Positions 16,926 through 23,977 of a stretch of 34,266 nt of DNA are shown one piece after another. This DNA comes from Prochlorococcus sp. HOT208_60m_808M21 (GTDB taxonomy: Bacteria; Cyanobacteriota; Cyanobacteriia; PCC-6307; Cyanobiaceae). The stretch covers positions 1 through 34,266 of the forward strand of contig MWOX01000134.1 in NCBI GenBank assembly GCA_002026005.1, in the 5' to 3' direction. The notes below the pieces were generated by a model. It was not told the origin of the DNA. It searched no databases and saw nothing but the letters and a program-made list of their open reading frames with translations. The position numbers and the translations under genes were made by a program. Numbering within the stretch: the first letter of the stretch is position 1; each line of letters opens with the position of its first letter.

Positions 16926-17510
16926 TTAAGTAAATTTTTTGCCCGATCTCTTTAATACTAAATAAAAGGTTAAAACGCTAATTGTTCCAGATGGTCCTAT
17001 TAAAACATGCCAAAATTGATCGCCACTAATTGAGAGCCTTGTTCCAAAGAAAGTCGTAAAAAAAATACCAAATATTGGGTAAAGGATAAAAAGCCAATCT
17101 TTAAAAACTCTTTGCCAATTAAAAATTAGAAGGATACTTATTATTACTTGAAAAAAAAGAGCAATAGATTTATCAAATAAAAAATATGAGATTATTGAAC
17201 ATAAAGAAATACAAAAATTAGTTTTTTGAATAAATTTATTTTTTATAACTGATATCGATAAACATGTTAGACCTAAAGATAGGAAAGAATAAAATAACCA
17301 ATTAAATAAAGAGGAATGATCTACATAAATCCAAGATGTTTGGGTATGATCTATCATTTCAGAAATCGATGCCAATCCTAAAAAAATAAAACCGAAAGGT
17401 ATCAATTCGTTCTTGCGAATGTGTTTGAATTTTCTGATAGATCTAATTCCTAATAATATTGGGATGATTGCTGCCTGAAAGTGGGCTAATAATAAAATTG
17501 AAAAAAACAA
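16926..17510 (-). CDS. Polytopic membrane protein of unknown function
   Basis: A 194-residue protein with about six or seven hydrophobic segments and short charged loops. Notable polar residues near membranes are SEMIDHTQTSWIYVDHS (about 50-66) and DQFWHVLIGP (about 164-173), with His and Asp that might bind a metal or cofactor. No family assigned. The start is TTG at 17510; the first residues are already hydrophobic (MFFSILLLAHFQAA), so a slightly different start is possible. It heads a pair with the small exported protein and follows the 66-aa membrane protein gene, 56 bp away. Confidence 0.7.
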   Translation of the reverse strand: MFFSILLLAHFQAAIIPILLGIRSIRKFKHIRKNELIPFGFIFLGLASISEMIDHTQTSWIYVDHSSLFNWLFYSFLSLGLTCLSISVIKNKFIQKTNFCISLCSIISYFLFDKSIALFFQVIISILLIFNWQRVFKDWLFILYPIFGIFFTTFFGTRLSISGDQFWHVLIGPSGTISVLTFYLVLKRSGKKFT

Positions 17511-17566
17511 GATAGATTCTCAAACTTAATTCATCTAAAATTTAAATATAAAAAATTAATTTCAAG

Positions 17567-17767
17567 TTATCTTAGTAGAGTTAGATACCATTGCCCAATT
17601 ACTATAATCAATATTGTAAGAACAAAAGGGAAAGCAGGATATCTTGTCTGAAAATTAGCTGGTGGCCATGGTGACCAAGATATTAATCTTCCTTGAGGTT
17701 CATTTGAGATAAATTTTTTTTTCGATTTTTTGGGTATTAGGTTATCTGTGGCGAATCCTTTACTCAT
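17567..17767 (-). CDS. Small single-span membrane protein, 66 aa
   Basis: A basic N-terminal half (MSKGFATDNLIPKKSKKKF) is followed by a Trp/Pro-rich stretch (LISWSPWPPANFQTRYP) and one C-terminal transmembrane helix (about 46-64). The shape suggests a small membrane-anchored protein, possibly a thylakoid or inner-membrane complex subunit, but I cannot name it. ATG start. It lies between tRNA-Ser and the polytopic membrane protein, all on the same strand. Confidence 0.65.
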   Translation of the reverse strand: MSKGFATDNLIPKKSKKKFISNEPQGRLISWSPWPPANFQTRYPAFPFVLTILIIVIGQWYLTLLR

Positions 17768-17853
17768 AATCCAAATAAAATCTATTTTAACAAAGACCTA
17801 CCAAAAGGGCGTTTATATTATTCGGTTTAATTTCGGTTGCGTTTTATTTAGAA

Positions 17854-17940
17854 CGGAGGGGGTGGGATTCGAACCCACGGTGCCCTTGCAGACACGCTAG
17901 TTTTCAAGACTAGAGCCTTAAACCACTCGACCACCCCTCC
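17854..17940 (-). tRNA. tRNA-Ser (anticodon UGA)
   Basis: The 87-nt minus-strand sequence folds as a class II tRNA. The acceptor stem is GGAGGGG (5' end at 17940) paired with CCCCTCC, with G as discriminator base. The anticodon arm is CTAGT-CTTGAAA-ACTAG, giving anticodon TGA. There is a long variable arm (GCGTGTCTGCAAGGGCACC), and the T arm contains GGTTCGAATCC. The 3' CCA is not encoded. It borders the accessory-looking region to the right. Confidence 0.95.
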
Positions 17941-18009
17941 AAGGGTAAATATTTAATTCACTAAATTATCATAACAATTGGTTTTTACAAATTACAAATA
18001 ATCTTCTAT

Positions 18010-18653
18010 TTATAAAATTTCTTTATTAATTTCTACATAATCCATATCTTTAATTTCTTCCCAGTATTCAAGATATCTTTTCTCAGAGTTGTTGAAGAAG
18101 CTTTCTCTATATAAATAAGTTGGATCTAAGGGTATATCAGCATCTACTAGAAGATCGTTTCTTAAATAAAAAGCATTATTACCAAGACTGGATATTTCCA
18201 TCAATGAATAATTTTCTTTCTTTAGTAAAAAACTGAAAGCTTTTAGAGAGGCTCCGAAATATGCGCAACTACTATGTTTTTTGTCCTGTCAAAATCTTTC
18301 TCATATGGTAGCGAAATCATTATCTGGCTAAATTTTGAATTGTATTCAATAACTATAATTGCAGATTTTAATTTAACTAATTTTTTTAAAAACCAAAAAT
18401 CATTTCCGTCAATATCAATAGACAAAACTCCTAGATCTTTAATCTTTCGTAAATTCATAAATTGGATCTAAATTGTCCAAAGTAAGCCAAATATTTTAAG
18501 GCGAAATTTTCTTGTGATAAATATTCTTTGCCATTTTGACTTGATATTCATCTCCATCAATTAGTAGGCCCTCCCATGATTTAGATTTATCATTTGCGAG
18601 TTTTATGCAATTAAATTCCCATGCTCCAAAACCAATTTCGACAAATGTTAACT
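18010..18653 (-). pseudogene. Decayed FkbM-like methyltransferase
   Basis: Three minus-strand frames, read in order, give one FkbM-like sequence. The first (from about 18650) reads FVEIGFGAWEFNCIKLAND and WEGLLIDGDEYQVKMAKNIY, and meets a TAA at 18496-18498; translation past it gives NIWLTLDNLDPIYEFTKD. The second (18243-18458) continues with GVLSIDIDGNDFWFLKKLV and AIIVIEYNSKF. The third resumes near 18270 with YFGASLKAFSFLL and runs to 18010 with NNAFYLRNDLLVDADIPL. So there is an in-frame stop and at least two frameshifts, and the N-terminus before the first SAM motif is missing. Such enzymes often modify glycans. It is a remnant, not a functional gene. Confidence 0.85.
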
Positions 18654-18728
18654 TTTATAAGTATTTTTTTTAGTAGAATTTAAAAAAATTATCTTATGAA
18701 TTAAATTTGATTTATTTAAAATTAATAA

Positions 18729-19811
18729 TTGACTAATAAATATTCTCAAAATTTTTTATTTAGTTTGTTAGTTGTTTTATTAACATTTTCAGGGCTTTAT
18801 ATTTATCTTAAGACAATTAAAAAAGAAGTAAATAAGGATGGGGGTTTTGCAGATGCAACACCAACCATATCAAACGAATTTGTATGCGCTGCAAATAACT
18901 TTGAATGTGTAAAAACCCTTATATCTGACTTAAATGGATCAAATGAGAATGTATTGCTTTTTGGGAATTCTCAATTAGGAGCTATTAATCAATTTTCAAA
19001 AGGAGAAATTAACTATGCTCACCAATTATCAATTGAAACTGAAAAAAATAGGAATGAAACAGTTAAAGTAAGATCTATTTGGATACCTAATGCTACTTTT
19101 GCCGAATTTAATGAGATTTATCAATCAATGAAAAAATGTCCAACAAGAATTGACAATTTAATCATCCCATTATTTTTAGATGATACTAGGGAACAAAATA
19201 TAAGAGAATCATTAAAAAATTATAGTTTAAATGTTTGTGAAAGTTTTGAATATTTGTCTCAAACGAAAAATGAGTTAGAAACTAATTTAGATATTCCCAG
19301 TAATAGCGATAAATTAGATAAAAGTATTTTAAAGTCAATACCTGTTTTAAATGATATTCAATCAATTAACACACACTTTAGAGTATATCTTTACAAGTTA
19401 AGAAATAGTTTTTTTGGCATAAAGGCTTCTTCAAAAAGAAAAAAGATTCCAGCAGCTTATCAATTTAATCTGGAAGCTCTAGAAAGCATTATTGGTTCGA
19501 GAGACTCTTTAGGAAAACCTACAATTATTTACCTTGCACCCTTACTTCATTTTGCAAGTGGTAAGGAAATTCCTTATTTCAGAGATGATTATTTGAATTT
19601 TAAAAATGATATGAAAGATATATGTAATAAAGAAAATTGTAGTTATTATGATTTTGATTCTATTATTCCCGATGAAAAGTGGGGATATAAAGCATCAACA
19701 AACCTCCAAGGAGAAAAAAAAGAATTAGATTTCATGCACTTTACATATGATGGACATAAAATACTTTCTAAGAAATTAGGTATTATTTTAAACAATTTTC
19801 TAGACTATTAA
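18729..19811 (+). CDS. Membrane-anchored SGNH-hydrolase-like protein, partner of MBOAT acyltransferase
   Basis: A 360-residue protein with an N-terminal membrane anchor (about residues 9-28) and an exported SGNH-type domain. The nucleophile block is LLFGNSQLGA (S81); the last block is LDFMHFTYDGH with the Asp-x-x-His pair D334/H337. It is DltD/AlgX-like in layout, but I cannot assign a closer family. The MBOAT gene begins 2 bp after its stop, so the two are a functional pair, probably O-acylating an extracellular sugar polymer. The start is TTG at 18729, because the hydrophobic segment follows at once. It follows the methyltransferase remnant on the opposite strand. Confidence 0.75.
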   Translation: MTNKYSQNFLFSLLVVLLTFSGLYIYLKTIKKEVNKDGGFADATPTISNEFVCAANNFECVKTLISDLNGSNENVLLFGNSQLGAINQFSKGEINYAHQLSIETEKNRNETVKVRSIWIPNATFAEFNEIYQSMKKCPTRIDNLIIPLFLDDTREQNIRESLKNYSLNVCESFEYLSQTKNELETNLDIPSNSDKLDKSILKSIPVLNDIQSINTHFRVYLYKLRNSFFGIKASSKRKKIPAAYQFNLEALESIIGSRDSLGKPTIIYLAPLLHFASGKEIPYFRDDYLNFKNDMKDICNKENCSYYDFDSIIPDEKWGYKASTNLQGEKKELDFMHFTYDGHKILSKKLGIILNNFLDY

Positions 19812-19813
19812 TT

Positions 19814-21244
19814 TTGTTTTTTCATTCACCAACATCCCTCTTTCTTTTTCTTCCATGTGTATTTATTTGTTATCCACTAATAGAGAGAAGGTCGTTTGAA
19901 TTATCTAAAATTTTTCTTTTATTATTCTCTTTAGTTTTTTATGGTTTTAATCATCCTTGGTTTATCATTCCTCTACTTTTTAGTGCCTCTTTAGACTACT
20001 TAATATCAAAAAATCTAATAATCAAAAATTTAAATAGTACTGAAAGACTTATAAATTTAATAGTGAGCATAATAGTAAATATGGGATTATTAATTTTGTT
20101 CAAATATATTCCATTTATTGAAGAATCTTTTTTGCTTTTATCTTTTAGAGATACTTTAGAGATTCCTAATCAACTCAAATTTATTTTGCCAGCTGGTATA
20201 AGTTTCTATACATTTCAAACATTATCTTACGTGTTTGATGCTTATAAAAGAAATGTAATAGTCTTACCAAAACCTCTTGACTATCTTTTATACGTTTCAT
20301 ATTTCCCTCAACTTGTAGCTGGTCCAATATTAAGACCATCTGATTTCTTTGATGAAAAAAGTTTTTGTAAAGTAAGTTCTAAGAACTCAGATATAATAAA
20401 AGGTTTTCAGAGAATATGTTTTGGATTATTCCTAAAATTATGCTTAGCAGATGAACTTTCTCGTTTAAATGATGTTGCATTTAGTGGTGATTATAGATTG
20501 TTAAGTTCTTTGGATGCTTGGGCAATGGCATTCGGATTTGGGCTTCAAATTTATTTTGATTTTAGTGCTTATTCCCATATGGCCATTGGGATATCGAAAA
20601 TTATTGGACTTCCAATTAAAGAAAACTTTAGCTTCCCTTACCTTTCAAAATCTGCAACTGAATTCTGGAGGAAATGGCATATATCATTATCAAGTTGGGT
20701 AAATGATTATTTATACTCTTTTCTAAATTTTAAATTACCACTTTGGTTTTATGGCTCACTACCGCTGTTATTTACCTGGGCAATAATGGGTTTATGGCAT
20801 GGCTCTTCATGGAGATTCGTTTTATGGGGGTTGTTGAACGGTTTTTTTGTATTAATTCATAGATTGTTCAAGGATTTTGTTCCAAACTTTAAATTTCTTA
20901 AATTTTTCTCAATTCCAATAATTAGTTGGATTATTACCCTATTATCAACTATGTCAACTTGGATTTATTTTAGAGCCACAGAATGGGATCAAGCTAATAC
21001 TCTTTTTTTAAAGCTCTGGGAATTTGATCTTAGTTTGAATTTAAGAGAAAATTATTATTTGTTTGTGTTTGTTTTTAGTTTGGGAACTCTAGTTTTTGGA
21101 TTAATATGGGAAAATAAAAATTTAAAATTTTTAAAACACATATTAAGAAATAAAGTTTCCTCTTTTCTGGCTTGTGTTATTTGCCTTTTTTTCTCAATTA
21201 TTTTTATTGAAAGGCAAGTTGCATTTGTTTATTTTCAATTTTAA
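19814..21244 (+). CDS. MBOAT-family O-acyltransferase (AlgI/DltB-like)
   Basis: A 476-residue polytopic membrane protein of the membrane-bound O-acyltransferase family. It starts with LFLPCVFICYPLIERR and includes LPAGISFYTFQTLSYVFDAY, FPQLVAGPILRP, FWRKWHISLSSWVNDYLY (H289) and the catalytic His in IMGLWHGSSWRFVLWG (H329). These enzymes move acyl groups across the membrane onto secreted polysaccharides; the acceptor here is unknown. The start is TTG. It is coupled to the SGNH-like gene with a 2-bp gap and converges with the YdcF-like frame, with an inverted repeat between the stops. No damage is visible in the frame. Confidence 0.92.
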   Translation: MFFHSPTSLFLFLPCVFICYPLIERRSFELSKIFLLLFSLVFYGFNHPWFIIPLLFSASLDYLISKNLIIKNLNSTERLINLIVSIIVNMGLLILFKYIPFIEESFLLLSFRDTLEIPNQLKFILPAGISFYTFQTLSYVFDAYKRNVIVLPKPLDYLLYVSYFPQLVAGPILRPSDFFDEKSFCKVSSKNSDIIKGFQRICFGLFLKLCLADELSRLNDVAFSGDYRLLSSLDAWAMAFGFGLQIYFDFSAYSHMAIGISKIIGLPIKENFSFPYLSKSATEFWRKWHISLSSWVNDYLYSFLNFKLPLWFYGSLPLLFTWAIMGLWHGSSWRFVLWGLLNGFFVLIHRLFKDFVPNFKFLKFFSIPIISWIITLLSTMSTWIYFRATEWDQANTLFLKLWEFDLSLNLRENYYLFVFVFSLGTLVFGLIWENKNLKFLKHILRNKVSSFLACVICLFFSIIFIERQVAFVYFQF

Positions 21245-21256
21245 TTTTTTTAGAGA

Positions 21257-21326
21257 TCTTGGAAAGTAAATAAATGATATATAGAATTGGCTTAAAATAT
21301 GAATAATCACTTATTAATTTCCAAGA
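21257..21326. repeat. Imperfect inverted repeat between convergent genes
   Basis: TCTTGGAAA at 21257-21265 is mirrored by TTTCCAAGA at 21318-21326; the similarity extends imperfectly about ten more bases inward (TAAATAA.TGA against TCA.TTATTA). The 50-bp spacer is AT-rich. It lies between the MBOAT stop and the YdcF-like stop and could help end both transcripts, but there is no T-tract directly after the arms. Confidence 0.45.
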
Positions 21327-21339
21327 AAGTGAGTCTTAA

Positions 21340-22119
21340 TTATGGCAACCATTTCCAATCTCGATAGATTGTCCTTCCAATGATTTCTCGAATTGCTATT
21401 GAACTACTATTTAAATGATGAGAAGCAGGCATCCAATTCAATGTATTTTTTAAATTTGATGAAAAACTTCTTTTACTCCTAAAATCTACTGGATATGGAA
21501 GAACACTTATCCCTTCTCTCTCAAAAACAGTTTTTGCCCTTTTCATATGAAACGCACTAGTTACTAAAATTATCTTTTTTTGACTAGAGGGTATTTTATT
21601 ATTAAGAAATTTCTTAATAGCTTTTGCTTCCTGAAGAGTATTAGAAACAGGATATGTGGTAAATACATTTTCTCTTGGAATGCCCATCGAAATTGCCTCT
21701 TTGATATAGATATCCCCTTCGGGGGGTAAATTTGAGGATAAAGGATTTATCCCTCCAGTAAATATCAATCTGTTTGATTTATTAGCTTTATAAAGATTTA
21801 CTCCAGAGATAAATCTATCTGGATCGTGCCATTCAATTATGTTGGTATTCCCGGGAGGTAAATGCCTTGAACTACTTAAGACAACTATCCCATCGGCAGG
21901 ATCAACTACAGAGTAATCTAATCTCTTCCATGGATGCTCTATTATTCTCCATAATATATCCGAAAAAACCCCACTGCTAAAAACAATTAAAATAAGAAAA
22001 GTGGTATAAATAAACTTTATTTTTTTTCTAATGATGAAAACTAATAATAATATTAAAACTACACCTAATGGAGAAAATACTAGAGGTAATAATTTGCTGA
22101 GTAAATACGTACTAAATAA
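21340..22119 (-). CDS. YdcF/ElyC-like (DUF218) protein; open frame without a usable start codon
   Basis: Reading the minus strand from the stop at 22120-22122 gives 259 sense codons. The N-terminal part LSKLLPLVFSPLGVVLILLL is membrane-inserted, followed by a second hydrophobic segment, DPADGIVVLSSSRHLPPGN, LIFTGGINPL, EAISMGIPRENVF, TLQEAKAIKKFL, and ILVTSAFHMKRAKTVFEREG. This is the full DUF218 architecture (two helices plus an extracytoplasmic domain; YdcF/ElyC relatives act in envelope metabolism). Between 22119 and the TTG at 21768 there is no in-frame ATG, GTG or TTG. Starting at 21768 would remove the membrane segments and the first conserved motif. It therefore either uses a rare start (ACG or ATA) or has lost its start and is a young pseudogene. 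Confidence 0.7.
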   Translation of the reverse strand, partial: LFSTYLLSKLLPLVFSPLGVVLILLLVFIIRKKIKFIYTTFLILIVFSSGVFSDILWRIIEHPWKRLDYSVVDPADGIVVLSSSRHLPPGNTNIIEWHDPDRFISGVNLYKANKSNRLIFTGGINPLSSNLPPEGDIYIKEAISMGIPRENVFTTYPVSNTLQEAKAIKKFLNNKIPSSQKKIILVTSAFHMKRAKTVFEREGISVLPYPVDFRSKRSFSSNLKNTLNWMPASHHLNSSSIAIREIIGRTIYRDWKWLP

Positions 22120-22520
22120 TTATAATGTAATTACATTCTAGTTAATAAATAGAAAGGTTTCAATTTTTTTTTAAATATACTTATATCTTAATCTGTCAAT
22201 AAGGATAGCAAAGTAAGAATAAAACCCCTCTAGAAATATTACTTATTAAAAGGATTATCATATCTACTTCTAATATATAAAGTTAATTTAATTTTTGTAG
22301 TAAAAGTATAGTGTAATTATTTTAACTTGCCTCATAATAAAATATTCGACTTTTGCTTTCAAACTCTGAAATGATTAGTTTGATAATTTTCTTAATTAAT
22401 CTGAGTGGAGAATTACCTTTCTAAGATGTTTCTCTTATTGTATTTTAAGTAAATAATTTTTTAAAAAACTATTAAAATGTTAGTTAAATTTTTAATTTTA
22501 AGAACTGAATGAAAATCCAA
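22120..22520. other. 400-bp AT-rich gap, nothing assigned
   Basis: Both strands were read. Only very short frames occur (for example 16 codons from an ATG near 22371). No tRNA, T-tailed hairpin or repeat family was found. It may hold remnants too decayed to recognise. Confidence 0.5.
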
Positions 22521-22670
22521 TTATCCGAAATATACATTTTCTTGAAATAAACCAAATAAATTGTTACCAACTATGGCAGCGATTATTAAAACAAAGGCAA
22601 CTATTGAGAAAAGAGCACTTACATCTTTTATGTCATAAGGAGCTTTAAACAAAGGTTTTTTTTCTTCCAT
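22521..22670 (-). CDS. Small membrane protein, 49 aa
   Basis: ATG at 22670 opens a 49-codon frame: a charged start MEEKKPLFKAPYDIKDVSA, one transmembrane helix of about 20 residues (LFSIVAFVLIIAAIVG) and a short tail NNLFGLFQENVYFG. The good N-terminal charge pattern and clean single helix make it a likely real gene of the type common in Prochlorococcus. No Shine-Dalgarno site is seen; a TATAGAT element lies about 15 bp upstream. Family unknown. Confidence 0.55.
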   Translation of the reverse strand: MEEKKPLFKAPYDIKDVSALFSIVAFVLIIAAIVGNNLFGLFQENVYFG

Positions 22671-22983
22671 GGTTAATAAATCTATAGATGATATTAAATC
22701 ATATTAGTTTAATGCTTGTGAGAAGTATTAAGTGATTTTTCCTCAACCACATTTTTGCATTCACTTTTAAAAAAGTATTTAAAAGAAAAATTTCTGAGAC
22801 TGCAATTTCTTTTTAAAATTTCTAAACATCTTATTAAATGATTTTAGGATAATTTAAGATTTGAATTCTCCTTTATGAGAGTAAGATTTTACTGAATATT
22901 ACAATGAGACTATAAATTGCATCCTACATTTATTAATACGAAATATATAATAATTGTATTTTTTAATTCCAAGATTGGCCAAT
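22671..22983. other. 313-bp AT-rich gap, nothing assigned
   Basis: It contains the probable promoter side of the 49-aa gene (TATAGAT near 22681-22690, reading leftwards) and otherwise only short frames. No hairpin with a T-tract was seen before the terminator at 22984. Confidence 0.45.
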
Positions 22984-23010
22984 AAAAAAGCCACTTTCAG
23001 TGGCTTTTTT
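22984..23010. terminator. Strong rho-independent terminator
   Basis: AAAAAAGCCACT-TTC-AGTGGCTTTTTT forms a perfect 12-bp stem (6 bp of it GC-containing) with a 3-nt loop and T-tracts on both sides, so it can act in both directions. It lies 15 bp after the stop of the minus-strand DUF4278 gene and almost certainly ends that transcript. Confidence 0.9.
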
Positions 23011-23025
23011 ATTTGATATATGGAA

Positions 23026-23127
23026 CTAGCTTGTATAAGCTTTTCCTCTGTAAGTTAGTTCGTTGTGCTGCTTCTTAGCAACTTCTTTGTTCTGGACGTA
23101 CTTTTGTCCTCTGTAAATTAGAGTCAT
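23026..23127 (-). CDS. DUF4278 micro-protein, 33 aa
   Basis: ATG at 23127 starts MTLIYRGQKYVQNKEVAKKQ, continuing HNELTYRGKAYTS to a TAG at 23026. It contains two copies of the (I/T)YRGxxY motif (LIYRGQKY and LTYRGKAY), the DUF4278 signature found in short cyanobacterial proteins of unknown function. A GGAG site lies eight bases before the ATG. It has its own promoter-like sequence, a long leader and a strong terminator, so it is a monocistronic gene, probably well expressed. Despite its size the coding call is good. Confidence 0.85.
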   Translation of the reverse strand: MTLIYRGQKYVQNKEVAKKQHNELTYRGKAYTS

Positions 23128-23222
23128 TTTTAAGCTCCGGTTTCGCTTAAGTCCCCGTTCCATGGCTTAAGTCGATTTGCGGCTTGCATGACGCAAGTTG
23201 AACGTTTTAGTAGCGGTTGCTA
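23128..23222 (-). promoter_or_regulatory. Long, GC-richer 5' leader of the DUF4278 gene
   Basis: About 90 nt between the predicted start of transcription and the ATG, with clearly higher GC than the surroundings. It contains a hairpin CTTGC-GTCAT-GCAAG (23183-23197), two direct copies of GACTTAAGC on the minus strand (23165-23173 and 23145-23153, 20 bp apart, each containing the palindrome CTTAAG) and the GGAG ribosome site. This may be a structured regulatory leader; no known riboswitch class is recognised. Confidence 0.5.
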
Positions 23223-23229
23223 CAAAATA

Positions 23230-23259
23230 ATCATAACATTCAAGAAAATTATTTGTCTA
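23230..23259 (-). promoter_or_regulatory. Predicted sigma-70-type promoter of the DUF4278 gene
   Basis: On the minus strand TAGACA (23254-23259) and TATGAT (23230-23235) are 18 bp apart, close to the bacterial -35/-10 consensus. Transcription would start near 23222, giving a leader of roughly 90 nt. Confidence 0.5.
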
Positions 23260-23430
23260 GGTCTTTAATCAATTAACTTAATATTTCAATAATGAAATAG
23301 TCTACTACTAAAGAAATTTATGTTTTTTTTATGTATTTTCTTCCAGGTTACATTTTGTTCGTTTTTGAGAAGTATTTTTAATTTAATGAACTTTTAAATG
23401 TAAAATTCTTAAGATTATGGAATTTGTTTT

Positions 23431-23625
23431 ATGTTTTCTAGAAGCAAGAAACCTACAGTTAAAAAATCTGCAATTGTTGAAGAAACTCCCTTATTTGCTC
23501 AATTTCTACCATTCGCTAACAGAATGAATGATAAGGTTCAATTAGTAAATGCTTTGGCCTTTACTTTTATTATGGGATTCTCAATTTTTGGAATTGCTCT
23601 ATGGAGACTCTCTGCTCTGACTTAA
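23431..23625 (+). CDS. Small single-span membrane protein, 64 aa
   Basis: A basic N-terminus (MFSRSKKPTVKKS), a short acidic/hydrophobic middle (ETPLFAQFLPFANRMNDKVQ) and one transmembrane helix (about 40-60, NALAFTFIMGFSIFGIALWR). It has the size of a high-light-inducible protein but lacks the chlorophyll-binding ExxNGRxAMxG motif, so I do not call it one. ATG start; no clear ribosome site. Its stop codon touches the stop of the convergent 87-aa gene. Confidence 0.7.
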   Translation: MFSRSKKPTVKKSAIVEETPLFAQFLPFANRMNDKVQLVNALAFTFIMGFSIFGIALWRLSALT

Positions 23626-23889
23626 TTATTTAATTTTTTGTAGAGCATCAATTTTTGATTCTTTACTATTAATTATTGTTATTAACCATTTTGAAGCTAG
23701 CCCCCTAGATATAGATCTATTTTTTAGAAATCTACATATATAAATATGTAGATTTTTATCATTTTTAGAGTTAAATTTTTCTTCAAAGTTCAATATATCT
23801 TCTTCTGATGTTCTTTTTCTAAGCTCATCAACTAAGGCATGACTAGAGGAATCATTAAATAAGTTCCCAATATTTAAGCTTAATGTCAT
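23626..23889 (-). CDS. Hypothetical protein, 87 aa
   Basis: A soluble, charged protein with no signal peptide and no recognised family. LVDELRKRTSEEDILNFEEKF and ASKWLITIINSKESKIDALQ look helical. It is 88 bp downstream of nrdJ on the same strand and could be on its transcript. ATG start. It ends exactly where the convergent 64-aa gene ends. Confidence 0.6.
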   Translation of the reverse strand: MTLSLNIGNLFNDSSSHALVDELRKRTSEEDILNFEEKFNSKNDKNLHIYICRFLKNRSISRGLASKWLITIINSKESKIDALQKIK

Positions 23890-23977
23890 AAATAATTTAT
23901 GTCCCTATTTAAGAGGTAGCCATAAATTGAATTTTTAAAAACTAATTTATATTTTTTATTTACAAAAAATTCAAACT

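Noticed and set aside
17854..23400. Integrated element using tRNA-Ser as an attachment site
   Set aside because: No integrase and no second copy of the tRNA 3' end was found in the region to the right; the island idea rests only on gene content.
23431..23625. High-light-inducible protein
   Set aside because: Right size and one helix, but the chlorophyll-binding ExxNGRxAMxG motif is absent.
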